Shown here: positions 1-6,743 of the stretch, piece after piece
Position numbering within the stretch: position 1 is the first letter of the stretch
How the letters are laid out: every line of letters begins with the position of its first letter
DNA from: CAZEQH01 sp964566875
GTDB taxonomy: Bacteria > Patescibacteriota > Minisyncoccia > Minisyncoccales > JANBVM01
NCBI GenBank assembly: GCA_964566875.1
Contig: CAZMJM010000008.1
Coordinates: forward strand, 1 to 23,000
Length of the DNA: 23,000 nt
Direction: 5' to 3'
The notes under the pieces: model-generated
Databases searched by the model: none
What the model was told of the DNA's origin: nothing
What the model saw: only the letters and a program-made list of their open reading frames with translations
Position numbers and translations under genes: made by a program

Positions 1-208
1 GACAATTATACCATTGCCGTTTCTCAACAATCATCCCTTTCTGACGGGCGATATTCTGCAAGTAAGCTATTTTCTGCTGTTTTATCCAACCTTTCTTTTT
101 TCTCTGTGGAATTACCTTGGATTCTGAAATTAATGACTCTACATATTTTTCGAAGTTTTCCTTTTCTTCTTTTGTAAGCAAATAATCTAAATCTGGGAGT
201 TCTCTCAC
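1..208 (-). CDS. Partial hypothetical protein, cut by the left edge
   Basis: A leftward open frame runs from a GTG at 208 without a stop to position 1, so only the first 69 codons are visible. It begins VRELPDLDYLLTKEEKENF and is rich in charged residues, with a basic middle (QRKKKGWIKQQK). An AGAGGTG ribosome-binding-like sequence lies about 12 bases upstream of the GTG, and an in-frame TGA at 218-220 limits the start. A competing leftward frame from a GTG at 221 has its start codon inside that same AGAGGTG and a less protein-like composition, so I prefer this one. I do not recognise the family. The initiation codon is uncertain because ATT and ATA codons lie closer to the ribosome-binding sequence. 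Confidence 0.5.
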   Translation of the reverse strand, partial: MRELPDLDYLLTKEEKENFEKYVESLISESKVIPQRKKKGWIKQQKIAYLQNIARQKGMIVEKRQWYNC

Positions 209-356
209 TACTATAATTCACACCTCTTTATTTTTAATTAATCTCTTTTAAATTTAATAGAATAAAATCAAAAAATCAATAACGCTGAATAAAATCAGAA
301 AAAACCCGAGTTGGTTTCTCATCTAATCACTCATTACTAACAACTAACAACTCATA
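209..356. other. AT-rich intergenic stretch with TAAC-type simple repeats
   Basis: This non-coding stretch is AT-rich and contains runs such as CATTACTAACAACTAACAACT (329 onward, with one base between units), echoed near 601-613 by TCATTACTAACTACT. No gene, tRNA or convincing promoter was seen apart from the ribosome-binding-like AGAGGTG of the leftward gene at the left edge. Confidence 0.5.
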
Positions 357-384
357 ACTAAAAACCACCCGCAAGGGTGGTTTT
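357..384 (-). terminator. Hairpin terminator after tRNA-His
   Basis: A perfect 10-bp stem (AAAACCACCC / GGGTGGTTTT) closes a GCAA tetraloop at 361-384. Read leftward, the stem ends in a short T run followed by AGTT. It lies about 30 bases downstream of the leftward tRNA-His gene, as an intrinsic terminator would. The T run is short and partly inside the stem, so efficiency is uncertain. Confidence 0.6.
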
Positions 385-413
385 CAAGGGTTTACCCTGA
401 GCGAAGTCGAATG

Positions 414-485
414 GGTGGCTAACGGGACTCGAACCCGTGCTGAGAGTGCCACAAACTCTAGTGCTGCCATTACACCATAGCCACC
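414..485 (-). tRNA. tRNA-His (anticodon GTG)
   Basis: On the minus strand a full cloverleaf can be folded: acceptor GTGGCTA with TAGCCAC, anticodon stem AGAGT/ACTCT around loop TTGTGGC giving anticodon GTG, and a T arm CGGGTTCGAGTCCCG. The extra 5' G opposite a C discriminator (G-1:C73) is the classical histidine identity feature and is encoded here. CCA is not encoded; the bases after the discriminator are CAT. A GCTTCGCTC-type repeat follows the 3' end directly. Confidence 0.93.
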
Positions 486-623
486 ATATCAGTTATTGCT
501 CCGGTTCTTTGAACCTCTTAGTTTTTAGTTATTAGACTTAAATCTAATTACTAAATACTTTTAATTACGCAGTAATTACAGGGAGCGAAGCGACCGGTTC
601 TCATTACTAACTACTCGTCAGGG

Positions 624-696
624 TGCCCCCACCAGGACTCGAACCTGGAACCAATTGCTTAAGAGGCAACTGCTCTGCCGATTGAGCTACGGGGGC
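624..696 (-). tRNA. tRNA-Lys (anticodon CTT)
   Basis: On the minus strand the sequence starts GCCCCCGTAGCTCAATCGG and folds as a standard 73-nt tRNA: acceptor GCCCCCG/TGGGGGC (G7 opposite T66), D arm GCTC/GAGC, anticodon stem GTTGC/GCAAT with loop CTCTTAA (anticodon CTT), and T arm CCAGG TTCGAGT CCTGG, followed by discriminator A. CCA is not encoded. It lies upstream of tRNA-His in the same direction with a 138-base spacer, so both may share a transcript from the promoter-like element near 753-761. Confidence 0.93.
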
Positions 697-752
697 TTTT
701 AATACCTTAATATCTTACTATGAAAAAAATGAAATGTCTATGCTCTTTATTC

Positions 753-761
753 ATTCTATCA
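753..761 (-). promoter_or_regulatory. Extended -10 promoter-like site for tRNA-Lys
   Basis: Read leftward the sequence is TGATAGAAT, an extended -10 (TGn plus TAGAAT). It is flanked by T-rich DNA, sits between the clpP terminator and tRNA-Lys, and would start transcription about 50 bases before the tRNA. No good -35 hexamer is visible. The same TGnTAGAAT form occurs before nusA and before the PHP gene. Confidence 0.5.
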
Positions 762-766
762 CAATC

Positions 767-806
767 AAAAACCCGGGTCTTCCGCCAGCTGGCGGACCCG
801 GGTTTT
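767..806 (-). terminator. Strong terminator after clpP containing a nested palindrome
   Basis: An 11-bp outer stem (768-778 with 796-806: AAAACCCGGGT / ACCCGGGTTTT) encloses the perfect 14-bp palindrome CCGCCAGCTGGCGG (782-795). Read leftward it ends in TTTTT, 19 bases after the clpP stop, so it fits an intrinsic terminator for nusA-clpP. The inner palindrome is the same element that recurs in nusA, plsC and fakA coding sequence. Confidence 0.8.
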
Positions 807-824
807 GTGTAACAAAGAAAAATC

Positions 825-1427
825 CTATTCTTTGGTCTTGATTACCTGGTCTATGATTCCGTATTCCTTGGCTTCCTGGGGAGACAGATAGAAATCGCGG
901 TCCGTGTCTTTTTCCACCTTCTTCAGGTTCTGGCCGGTATGCTTGGCGATGATGTGATTCACCTTGTCTTTCAGCCGGATGATGTGCTTGGCCGCAATTT
1001 CAATCTCCACGGCCTGTCCTCCCACGCCGCTCACGGCCACCTGGTGCAGCAGAATCTGGGCGTTGGGCAGGGCGAACCTTTTCCCCTTGGTACCGGCGGC
1101 CAGCAGCACGGCAGCTCCCGATGCAGCCGAACCCACGCAGACCGTAGAAACCGGACAGTTGATGTACTGGATGGTGTCGTAGATGGCCAAAGCCGATGTC
1201 AGCACGCCGCCCGGTGAATTGATATAGAGCTGGATGTCTTTCTTGGGATTTTGCGAGGCCAGGAAGAGCATTTGGGCGATAATGGAATTGGCTATGGGGT
1301 CGATGATGGGTCCTCCCAGGAAGACAATCCTTTCCTTCAGGAGTCGGGAATAAATATCATACACCCGCCACCCCTGCTGGGTTTTTTCCACGATATTGGG
1401 AACAATGTTGTTTTTAGGTTTTATCAT
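825..1427 (-). CDS. clpP: ATP-dependent Clp protease proteolytic subunit
   Basis: This 200-residue protein has the usual ClpP length. The catalytic serine is in GSAASGAAVLLAAG (about residues 100-113; the family usually has GQAASMGA), the histidine in QILLHQ, and the aspartate in TDRDFYLSPQEAKEYGIID near the C-terminus. The N-terminal region with YINSPGG is also typical. ClpP forms a cytoplasmic barrel of two heptamers that degrades proteins fed to it by Clp/Hsp100 ATPases. It follows nusA by 20 bases and is closed by a strong hairpin. No Shine-Dalgarno sequence is visible before the ATG. The GSAASGA variant keeps the nucleophile and should be active. Confidence 0.96.
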   Translation of the reverse strand: MIKPKNNIVPNIVEKTQQGWRVYDIYSRLLKERIVFLGGPIIDPIANSIIAQMLFLASQNPKKDIQLYINSPGGVLTSALAIYDTIQYINCPVSTVCVGSAASGAAVLLAAGTKGKRFALPNAQILLHQVAVSGVGGQAVEIEIAAKHIIRLKDKVNHIIAKHTGQNLKKVEKDTDRDFYLSPQEAKEYGIIDQVIKTKE

Positions 1428-1447
1428 GATAGTGTAATGATTTTTAA

Positions 1448-2890
1448 TTATTTTTTGTCAGCCTTTTTAACGGATTTAGTTTTTTTATCTTTACTTTCCT
1501 TTGTCTCTTCTTCTTCTTCTTTCTCCTTACCCTTCTTGGTTTCTTCTTTATCTTTTTTTGCATCCTCCGCTTTCTCTTTTTTCTTCTCTTCTTCTTCTTT
1601 CCCCTTCCCATCTTTTTCTTCTTTCTTCTCCTCTTCTTCCCGGTCTTCCCTTGTTTCTTCAGAAATCTTTACCTCTTTTTCATCGGTTGGCGGATTTTCT
1701 TCTTCGCTGGTTGGCGCAGCTTCTTCTTTCTCCTCGTCTACCTCCAATCCTCTTTCGTCTGAGGGACTGCGGACGTCTATTTTCCAGCCGGTGAGTTTGG
1801 CAGCCAGCCTGACGTTCTGTCCGTCTTTACCGATGGCCAGCGATAGCTGGTCTTCTGGGACGACGGCCAAAGCCTTATTTTTTGGAAGAATCTTTATCTC
1901 TAATACCTTGGCGGGACTGAGGGCGTTGGCAATGTATTCCTTGGGGTCGTCTGAATATTCAACGATGTCTATTTTTTCCCCTCCCAGCTCATTAATGATG
2001 ACCTGGACCCTGGTTCCTCTCTGGCCGACGGCAGCTCCAATGGGGTCGATGCTCTCTTCTTTGGAAAAGACGGCTATCTTGGTCCTGGACCCGGCCTCCC
2101 TGGCGATTGATTTTATCTCCACGGAACCGGAGGCTATCTCCGGCACCTCCAGCTCAAAAAGGCGGGAGACCAGTTTTGGATAGGCCCGGGAAAGAAAAAT
2201 CTTGGGGCCTTTTGGGGTTTCCTCTACTCTTAAAACATAAAGCTTTAAGCGCTGTCCGGGCCGATAGAATTCTCCGGGTACCTGCTCTTCCCTGGTGAGC
2301 ACTCCCAGGGTCTTTCCGATATTCAACAGGATGTTCCGACCCTCTATTCTTTGGACGATTCCGGAGATTATCTGTTCTTCCTTTGATTTAAACTCTTCAA
2401 AGACCATCTTCTTTTCTGCTTCCCTGATGCGCTGCATAATCACCTGTTTGGCCGTTTGGGCCGCGATGCGTCCGTAGTCCTCTTTAGGCTCCAGAGGCAG
2501 GATGAGCTCTTCACCGGGTTTGATCTTGTCATTTATCTTTTTGGCCTCTTCCAGCATAATGTGTTTTTCCGGGTGGAAACGGATTTTTCCCTCCTTCTCT
2601 CCGCCGGTTGGCGGATTCTCTTCCTGACCGCCGGTCTTGGTTTCTTTCATCTCTTCCAGTTCTTCCTCAGAATAAATCATGCCCTCGTCGACTACCAGCT
2701 TTATCTGCCAGAATTTGATCTCGCCCGTTTCCGGCTCCAATTCAGCCTTGATGACCTGTCCCTTCTCTCCGTAATCCTTTTTGTAGGCAGCCGCTAACGC
2801 CTGTTCGATGGTTTCTATCACCACTTCCTTGGGAAGACCTTTCTCTTCCGCGATTTGGGTTATGGCCGCAGCGAAATTCTTAAAATTCAT
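1448..2890 (-). CDS. nusA: Transcription termination/antitermination factor NusA with long charged tail
   Basis: The 480-residue protein has the NusA order: N-terminal RNA-polymerase-binding domain (about 1-160), S1 domain (about 170-235, starting EEQIISGIVQRIEG), and two KH domains (about 240-375) with IDPIGAAVGQRGTRVQVI and LSLAIGKDGQNVRLAAKLTG. NusA binds RNA polymerase and RNA and modulates pausing and termination. Two features are unusual. The N-terminal domain carries an insertion (about 83-101, including ENPPTGGEKEG), and residues 377-480 are an almost pure Glu/Lys tail in place of the acidic repeats found in some NusA proteins. Both places contain a copy of the CCGCC-type palindrome. 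It is transcribed leftward just ahead of clpP, from a promoter-like site at 2957-2965. Confidence 0.96.
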   Translation of the reverse strand: MNFKNFAAAITQIAEEKGLPKEVVIETIEQALAAAYKKDYGEKGQVIKAELEPETGEIKFWQIKLVVDEGMIYSEEELEEMKETKTGGQEENPPTGGEKEGKIRFHPEKHIMLEEAKKINDKIKPGEELILPLEPKEDYGRIAAQTAKQVIMQRIREAEKKMVFEEFKSKEEQIISGIVQRIEGRNILLNIGKTLGVLTREEQVPGEFYRPGQRLKLYVLRVEETPKGPKIFLSRAYPKLVSRLFELEVPEIASGSVEIKSIAREAGSRTKIAVFSKEESIDPIGAAVGQRGTRVQVIINELGGEKIDIVEYSDDPKEYIANALSPAKVLEIKILPKNKALAVVPEDQLSLAIGKDGQNVRLAAKLTGWKIDVRSPSDERGLEVDEEKEEAAPTSEEENPPTDEKEVKISEETREDREEEEKKEEKDGKGKEEEEKKKEKAEDAKKDKEETKKGKEKEEEEETKESKDKKTKSVKKADKK

Positions 2891-2922
2891 AATTTTATTT
2901 CCGTTATCAGTGATATTATTTT

Positions 2923-2949
2923 AAAAAAATGTCCGATTTTAAGGCGGAC
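2923..2949 (-). terminator. Hairpin plus T run between plsY and nusA
   Basis: Read leftward, GTCCG (2949-2945) pairs with CGGAC (2935-2931) around a 9-base loop, followed by ATTTTTTT (2930-2923). This is a reasonable intrinsic terminator for the long lipid operon ending at 2970. It also lies immediately downstream of the predicted nusA start of transcription, so it could act as an attenuator on nusA. Confidence 0.6.
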
Positions 2950-2956
2950 TCTTTTT

Positions 2957-2965
2957 ATTCTATCA
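2957..2965 (-). promoter_or_regulatory. Extended -10 promoter-like site for nusA
   Basis: Leftward TGATAGAAT within TTTTTGATAGAATAAAAAG matches the TGnTAGAAT form seen elsewhere in the window. It lies just downstream of the plsY stop and about 67 bases before the nusA ATG. Transcription would begin near 2950, at the foot of the 2949-2931 hairpin. Confidence 0.5.
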
Positions 2966-2969
2966 AAAA

Positions 2970-3656
2970 TCAGGATTTAGTCAAGTGCCGGAGCACCTTT
3001 TTAATCCTGGGTTCCCTGTAGGGCTTGTCGTCGTCGAAGACCAGTCTGTTCTTTATTGTCTCGGTCTTGAAGCGCAGTTTACCTGCGGCAGTCCTTTCGG
3101 TTAATTCGGAAAGGGGGCTGAGTCTTTTCAGGAAAACTGGAATCAGACAGAGAGAGCCGAAGACGCCTGCCGGGCTGAATTTATTGAAGTGGACAGAAAG
3201 TATCAAAAAAATTATCAGCAACAGAATGGTGGCCTCGGCGGCATTCCAGGTTAAGGCCAATACAACGGGCAGAATTAAGGAAAGCCCGATTATCTTGGGG
3301 GAGAGAGCCAGGGCTGCTCCCACAAGGGTTCCGATGCCCCTGCCTCCAGCCAGCTTCAGGAAACATGACCAGTTGTGCCCCACGACCGCTGCTAATCCGC
3401 TAAGGGCCTGCAATCCGGGAGGCAGATTGAAATATTGGGCTATTCTGACGGCCGCATATCCTTTGGCAACGTCCAGCAGGCCGGTGGCTACTCCCTGCCA
3501 CTTGCCGATGTTTTTAAAGACGTTGGAGCCGGAAGTCTTCCGCCATCCTATCTCCAGAATATTTTGCCGTGTGGTGAGGCGGGTAATGATGTATCCGAAG
3601 GGTATAGAGCCCAAGAGATAAGAGATTATAATTATTGAAAGGCTGTTCCAGTCCAT
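2970..3656 (-). CDS. plsY: Acyl-phosphate:glycerol-3-phosphate acyltransferase-like protein (divergent PlsY copy 1)
   Basis: This is a polytopic membrane protein of 228 residues. PlsY moves an acyl group from acyl-phosphate to glycerol-3-phosphate, the first step to phosphatidic acid. The start (SYLLGSIPFGYII, 12-24) and the third motif (GHNWSCFLKLAGGRGIGT, 93-110; family GH.FP.f..FkGGKGvaT) are recognisable. The first motif, normally SGN.GATN, is changed to SGSNVFKNIGKWQG (42-55), and there is a hydrophilic C-terminal extension of about 40 residues. It lies 5 bases after its paralogue at 3662-4249 and is the last gene of the long leftward run. The altered motifs could mean altered substrate use or a non-catalytic partner. 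Confidence 0.78.
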   Translation of the reverse strand: MDWNSLSIIIISYLLGSIPFGYIITRLTTRQNILEIGWRKTSGSNVFKNIGKWQGVATGLLDVAKGYAAVRIAQYFNLPPGLQALSGLAAVVGHNWSCFLKLAGGRGIGTLVGAALALSPKIIGLSLILPVVLALTWNAAEATILLLIIFLILSVHFNKFSPAGVFGSLCLIPVFLKRLSPLSELTERTAAGKLRFKTETIKNRLVFDDDKPYREPRIKKVLRHLTKS

Positions 3657-3661
3657 AATGC

Positions 3662-4249
3662 TTACAGCTTAAGAGGGCTTTGAGGCTCCTTTTTATTAAT
3701 AAGCCGGCCGATGTTCTCTCTGAGAGCGAAGACGAGGATAAGGGCTCCTATTATCCCGAAGGCGAAATACTGCGGGAAGAAAAAATACAGGAAGATGGAG
3801 AAAAGCCACGGGAAAATCAGGTTGGCCAGAGAAGTTCTTTTTGTGACAGCGAAAATGAGAATCCATATAAGGAAGGCCGGGATGAAGAATTTCAGACCAA
3901 CCAACCCCAGACAGGCCCCTAAAAAAGTGGAGCCTCCTTTCCCTCCTTTGAATCGGAAAAAAACCGGGAAGATATGGCCGATGGTTGGCAGCAGAGCCAC
4001 CGCTGTGATTTGCCAGTTATTTTCAAGCAGCGGCCTGGCCAAAATAACGGGCAGGGCGCCCTTGGAAAAATCCAGCACAGCTACCAGGCTTCCCCATTTC
4101 CAACCCGCTGCACGCGCCACATTGGTGGCAGTAGAAGATTTACTTCCTATCTGGGTGATGTCAATTCCCAGCAGCTTACCTATGATGTGCCCGAAGGAAA
4201 GAGAGCCGACGAGATAAGAGAATGCAGATACTAACAAAAAGGTAGTCAT
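3662..4249 (-). CDS. plsY: Acyl-phosphate:glycerol-3-phosphate acyltransferase (PlsY copy 2)
   Basis: The 195-residue length is typical for PlsY. N-terminal SYLVGSLSFGHII (11-23), an ATNVARAAGWKWG motif (41-53) and GHIFPVFFRFKGGKGGST (91-108) match the conserved glycerol-phosphate and phosphate-binding loops, and RENIGRLIN near the end is also typical. The first part of motif one reads SKSST instead of the usual GSGN. Several hydrophobic helices place it in the cytoplasmic membrane. It starts 3 bases after the carboxyltransferase stop and is followed by a second plsY. It is the better preserved of the two copies, so it is the likelier active enzyme. Acyl-phosphate could come from the FakA/DegV pair in this window, since no PlsX is seen. 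Confidence 0.85.
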   Translation of the reverse strand: MTTFLLVSAFSYLVGSLSFGHIIGKLLGIDITQIGSKSSTATNVARAAGWKWGSLVAVLDFSKGALPVILARPLLENNWQITAVALLPTIGHIFPVFFRFKGGKGGSTFLGACLGLVGLKFFIPAFLIWILIFAVTKRTSLANLIFPWLFSIFLYFFFPQYFAFGIIGALILVFALRENIGRLINKKEPQSPLKL

Positions 4250-4252
4250 GCT

Positions 4253-5803
4253 CTAGAGGGGGATATTGCCGTGTTTTCTGGGAGGCCTGCTCTCCCTCTT
4301 GTTCAATAGAGATTCCAGGGATTTTATCAGGACCAATCTGGTCTGGGAAGGGTCGATTATCTTATCTATCTGACCGAGCCTGGCCGCCTCATAGGGGTTG
4401 AGAAAGGACTTCCGCAGCTCTTCTACTTCCTCTTTTTCCAATTTTGCGGGGTTCCTGCTCTTGGCTAATTCTTTCCTGTAAATTATCCTCACCGCCTGCT
4501 CGGGTCCCATGACGGCAATCTGGGCCGAAGGCCAGGCCAGAACCAGATCGTATCCGAGTTTTCGCGAAGCCAGTGCGATGTAGGCACCGCCGAAGGCCTT
4601 TCTTAAAATAAGGCTTATTTTGGGGACTGAAGCTTCGGAAAAAGCATAGAGAACCTTGGCTCCGTGTCTGATTATTCCCCTTGTTTCCTGGTCGACGCCT
4701 GGAAGATATCCCGGAGTATCTACCAGATTAATGAGAGGAATATTGAAGGCGTCGCAGAATCTGACAAATCTGGCTATCTTGTCTGAAGAATCAATATCCA
4801 GGGTGCCGGCCATGGTCTTGGTCTGGTTGGCCACAATGCCCGATACCATCCCTCCCATTCTGGCCAGGCCGACTACGGCGTTTGTGGCAAACTGGGGATG
4901 GATTTCAAAAAATGAATTCTTGTCTGTTACTTCCGCAATCACCTCCCGTATGTCGTATCCTTTTTCTTCTTTCTCCGGAACTAGTTCCAGAAGGCGGTAA
5001 TTTTCTTCCTGTTCGAAGAGTTCCGCCAGCAGGCTTCTTTCCCGGGGCGGGTTTTCAAGATTATTTTGGGGAAGGTAAGAGAGCAGTCTCTTGACTGCTG
5101 CAAAACAATCTCTTTCCGAGTTAAACGAAAGGTGGGCACATCCGCTCTTGGAGTTATGAATTTCGGCCCCTCCAAGATCTTCGGCGGAAGCCTTTTCTCC
5201 GGTGACCTTTTCTATTACCTTAGGCCCGGTGATGTACATCTGTGATATGCCGCCTACCATGAAGACAAAATCAGAAAGGCCGGGAGCGTAAGACGCGCCT
5301 CCCGCAGAAGGACCCACGATTACCGATATCTGAGGGATTATACCCGAAGCCTTTATCATTTCCCGGAACAGCGAGGCATAGCCGTCGAGACTTAATATCC
5401 CTTCCTGGATCCTTGCCCCGCCCGAATCGATGATGCCGATGACTGGACTGCCGGTTTTCCTGGCCGTCCTGATTACCTTAACTATTTTTTTTCCGTGCAT
5501 TTCACCGAGCGAACCTCCTATCTTAGAAAAATCCTGGCTGTAGACATAGACCTGGCGCCCATTAATTTTCCCGAATCCCGTGATGACGGCGTCTCCGGGG
5601 ACTTTCTTCTCTTCAAGACCCAATTTATTGAACCTGGTTTCCATAAAGGGGTCGATTTCCTCAAAGCTTTCCAGGTCCAACAGAAGCTCTATCCTCTCCC
5701 GGGCGGTAAGTTTACCTTTCTGGTGCTGTTTTTCAGCCAGCTCGGAATTATTGAGCTCTTTCACTTTTTTATTCAATTGTTTGACGTCTTCTTCAAAATT
5801 CAT
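4253..5803 (-). CDS. pccB: Acyl-CoA carboxylase, carboxyltransferase (PccB/AccD-type) subunit
   Basis: The 516-residue protein has two crotonase-fold halves typical of the beta subunit that moves CO2 from carboxybiotin to acetyl-CoA or propionyl-CoA. Visible are the N-terminal oxyanion regions SGGARIQEG (127-135) and GPSAGGASYAPGLSDF (164-179), the C-terminal LVDTPGYLPG (360-369), KAFGGAYI (402-409), AWPSAQIAVMG (423-433) and the family's end KHGNIPL. Residue 409, right after GGAY, is Ile. In actinobacterial enzymes Asp here goes with propionyl-CoA preference and Ile with acceptance of acetyl-CoA, so malonyl-CoA production is plausible. Biotin carboxylase, biotin carrier and biotin ligase genes lie directly upstream in the same run. 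The ATG at 5803 gives the usual N-terminus. Confidence 0.92.
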   Translation of the reverse strand: MNFEEDVKQLNKKVKELNNSELAEKQHQKGKLTARERIELLLDLESFEEIDPFMETRFNKLGLEEKKVPGDAVITGFGKINGRQVYVYSQDFSKIGGSLGEMHGKKIVKVIRTARKTGSPVIGIIDSGGARIQEGILSLDGYASLFREMIKASGIIPQISVIVGPSAGGASYAPGLSDFVFMVGGISQMYITGPKVIEKVTGEKASAEDLGGAEIHNSKSGCAHLSFNSERDCFAAVKRLLSYLPQNNLENPPRERSLLAELFEQEENYRLLELVPEKEEKGYDIREVIAEVTDKNSFFEIHPQFATNAVVGLARMGGMVSGIVANQTKTMAGTLDIDSSDKIARFVRFCDAFNIPLINLVDTPGYLPGVDQETRGIIRHGAKVLYAFSEASVPKISLILRKAFGGAYIALASRKLGYDLVLAWPSAQIAVMGPEQAVRIIYRKELAKSRNPAKLEKEEVEELRKSFLNPYEAARLGQIDKIIDPSQTRLVLIKSLESLLNKRESRPPRKHGNIPL

Positions 5804-5826
5804 ATTTTCTTTATTTTCAGCCTATG

Positions 5827-6345
5827 CTATTCGCTGATTATTTTCAACTGAGTTTTAAGCTCGCCGACTATTTGATTAATAATGGTCCGGTTGTCAACTT
5901 CTTTCCCCAGTTCCATTTTAAGAGAAGTAGCGGTGTTTTCCAGCCTTTCGGGGAAGCTGTTTATGTTGGTGTTCAGTCCGATTCCCATGATGGAAAACCT
6001 GACTTCCGACCCTACGACGGCCTCCGTTAAGATGCCGGCCACCTTTTTCTGATTGATATAAACGTCGTTGGGCAACTTGATGAATGGCTCTAAATCAAAG
6101 TTTTCTTTGATGACCTTGGCGACCACGAAGGAGGCCAGGATGGTAAGGATCTGGATGTCTTCTAACGTGCTCTTCGGCAGGATGATGGAAAAATAAAGTC
6201 CTCCTTTTGGGGAAAACCAAAAATCTTTTTTTCTTCCATGTCCGGCGGTTTGTTCTTCCGCCCAAATAACCAGCCACGGTTCGTGTTTTTTCTCTTTGGC
6301 CAGGATATTGGTGGAGGTGACCTTCTTGTGCTTTTCTATTTTCAT
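5827..6345 (-). CDS. birA: Minimal biotin-[acyl-CoA carboxylase] ligase
   Basis: This 172-residue protein is the bare catalytic core of biotin protein ligase, which activates biotin with ATP and attaches it to the carrier lysine. The family's ST motif (VTSTNILAKE, 9-18), the biotinyl-AMP loop AGHGRKKDFWFSPKGG (34-49; usually GRGR..R.W.SP.G) and KLPNDVYINQKKVAGILTEA are present. The N-terminal DNA-binding helix-turn-helix of repressor-type BirA is absent, and the C-terminal SH3-like domain is missing or very short. It therefore should not act as a repressor. The first loop has His in place of the second residue of GRGR. It begins 2 bases after the carrier gene that is its substrate. Confidence 0.88.
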   Translation of the reverse strand: MKIEKHKKVTSTNILAKEKKHEPWLVIWAEEQTAGHGRKKDFWFSPKGGLYFSIILPKSTLEDIQILTILASFVVAKVIKENFDLEPFIKLPNDVYINQKKVAGILTEAVVGSEVRFSIMGIGLNTNINSFPERLENTATSLKMELGKEVDNRTIINQIVGELKTQLKIISE

Positions 6346-6347
6346 GG

Positions 6348-6743
6348 TTATTCCATGGTTATTAATACTTCTCCCTCTTTCACGTTTTGTTCTTTCTCAA
6401 CTCTAATCTTCCTTACCCTTCCCTTAAAATCGGCAACAATTTCGTTTTCCATTTTCATGGCGGACAATAGTATCACCTTCTTATCTTTCTCGATTTGTTC
6501 CCCTTCTGCCACGAATATTTCAGAAACCGTGCCGGAAATGGGGGCTATTATCTTTTTTTCAGAAAAGCTTTTTTTGGGCAGGGAGGCTTTGGCTAAGGGA
6601 AGATTTTGTTTCTGTCGGCTGGCTTTTCTGAAATCGAATTCTTCACCCGCTACCCGTATCTTAACCAGATCTTTCCCCTCCGGCTTTATCTCCACCTCGT
6701 ATTCCTTATCCCTTATATTAAGTTTGAATTTCCTTTCTTTCAT
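6348..6743 (-). CDS. accB: Biotin carboxyl carrier protein (biotinyl domain)
   Basis: The C-terminal 70 residues of this 131-residue protein form a biotinyl domain, with PISGTVSEIFVAEGEQI and the biotinylation site SAMKMEN. The modified lysine is residue 97. The usual EAMKM has Ser instead of Glu here, which is tolerated in this family. The N-terminal half looks like the beta-rich segment found before biotinyl domains in acyl-CoA carboxylase alpha chains, joined by a Lys/Ala/Ser linker (40-62). The start codon overlaps the stop of the biotin carboxylase gene as ATGA, so the two are probably translationally coupled. Biotin carboxylase and carrier are separate here, whereas in many acyl-CoA carboxylases they are fused. 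Confidence 0.92.
   Translation of the reverse strand: MKERKFKLNIRDKEYEVEIKPEGKDLVKIRVAGEEFDFRKASRQKQNLPLAKASLPKKSFSEKKIIAPISGTVSEIFVAEGEQIEKDKKVILLSAMKMENEIVADFKGRVRKIRVEKEQNVKEGEVLITME

Noticed and set aside
24..221. Leftward 65-codon frame starting GTG at 221
   Set aside because: Its start codon lies inside the probable ribosome-binding sequence AGAGGTG of the overlapping frame (1-208), which is more protein-like and runs off the edge.
1251..2183. Long rightward open frame rich in Ser and Phe opposite nusA
   Set aside because: It is the antisense shadow of the Glu/Lys-rich nusA frame. Purine-rich coding DNA leaves the opposite strand open, and the protein composition (Ser/Phe/Leu runs) is not protein-like.
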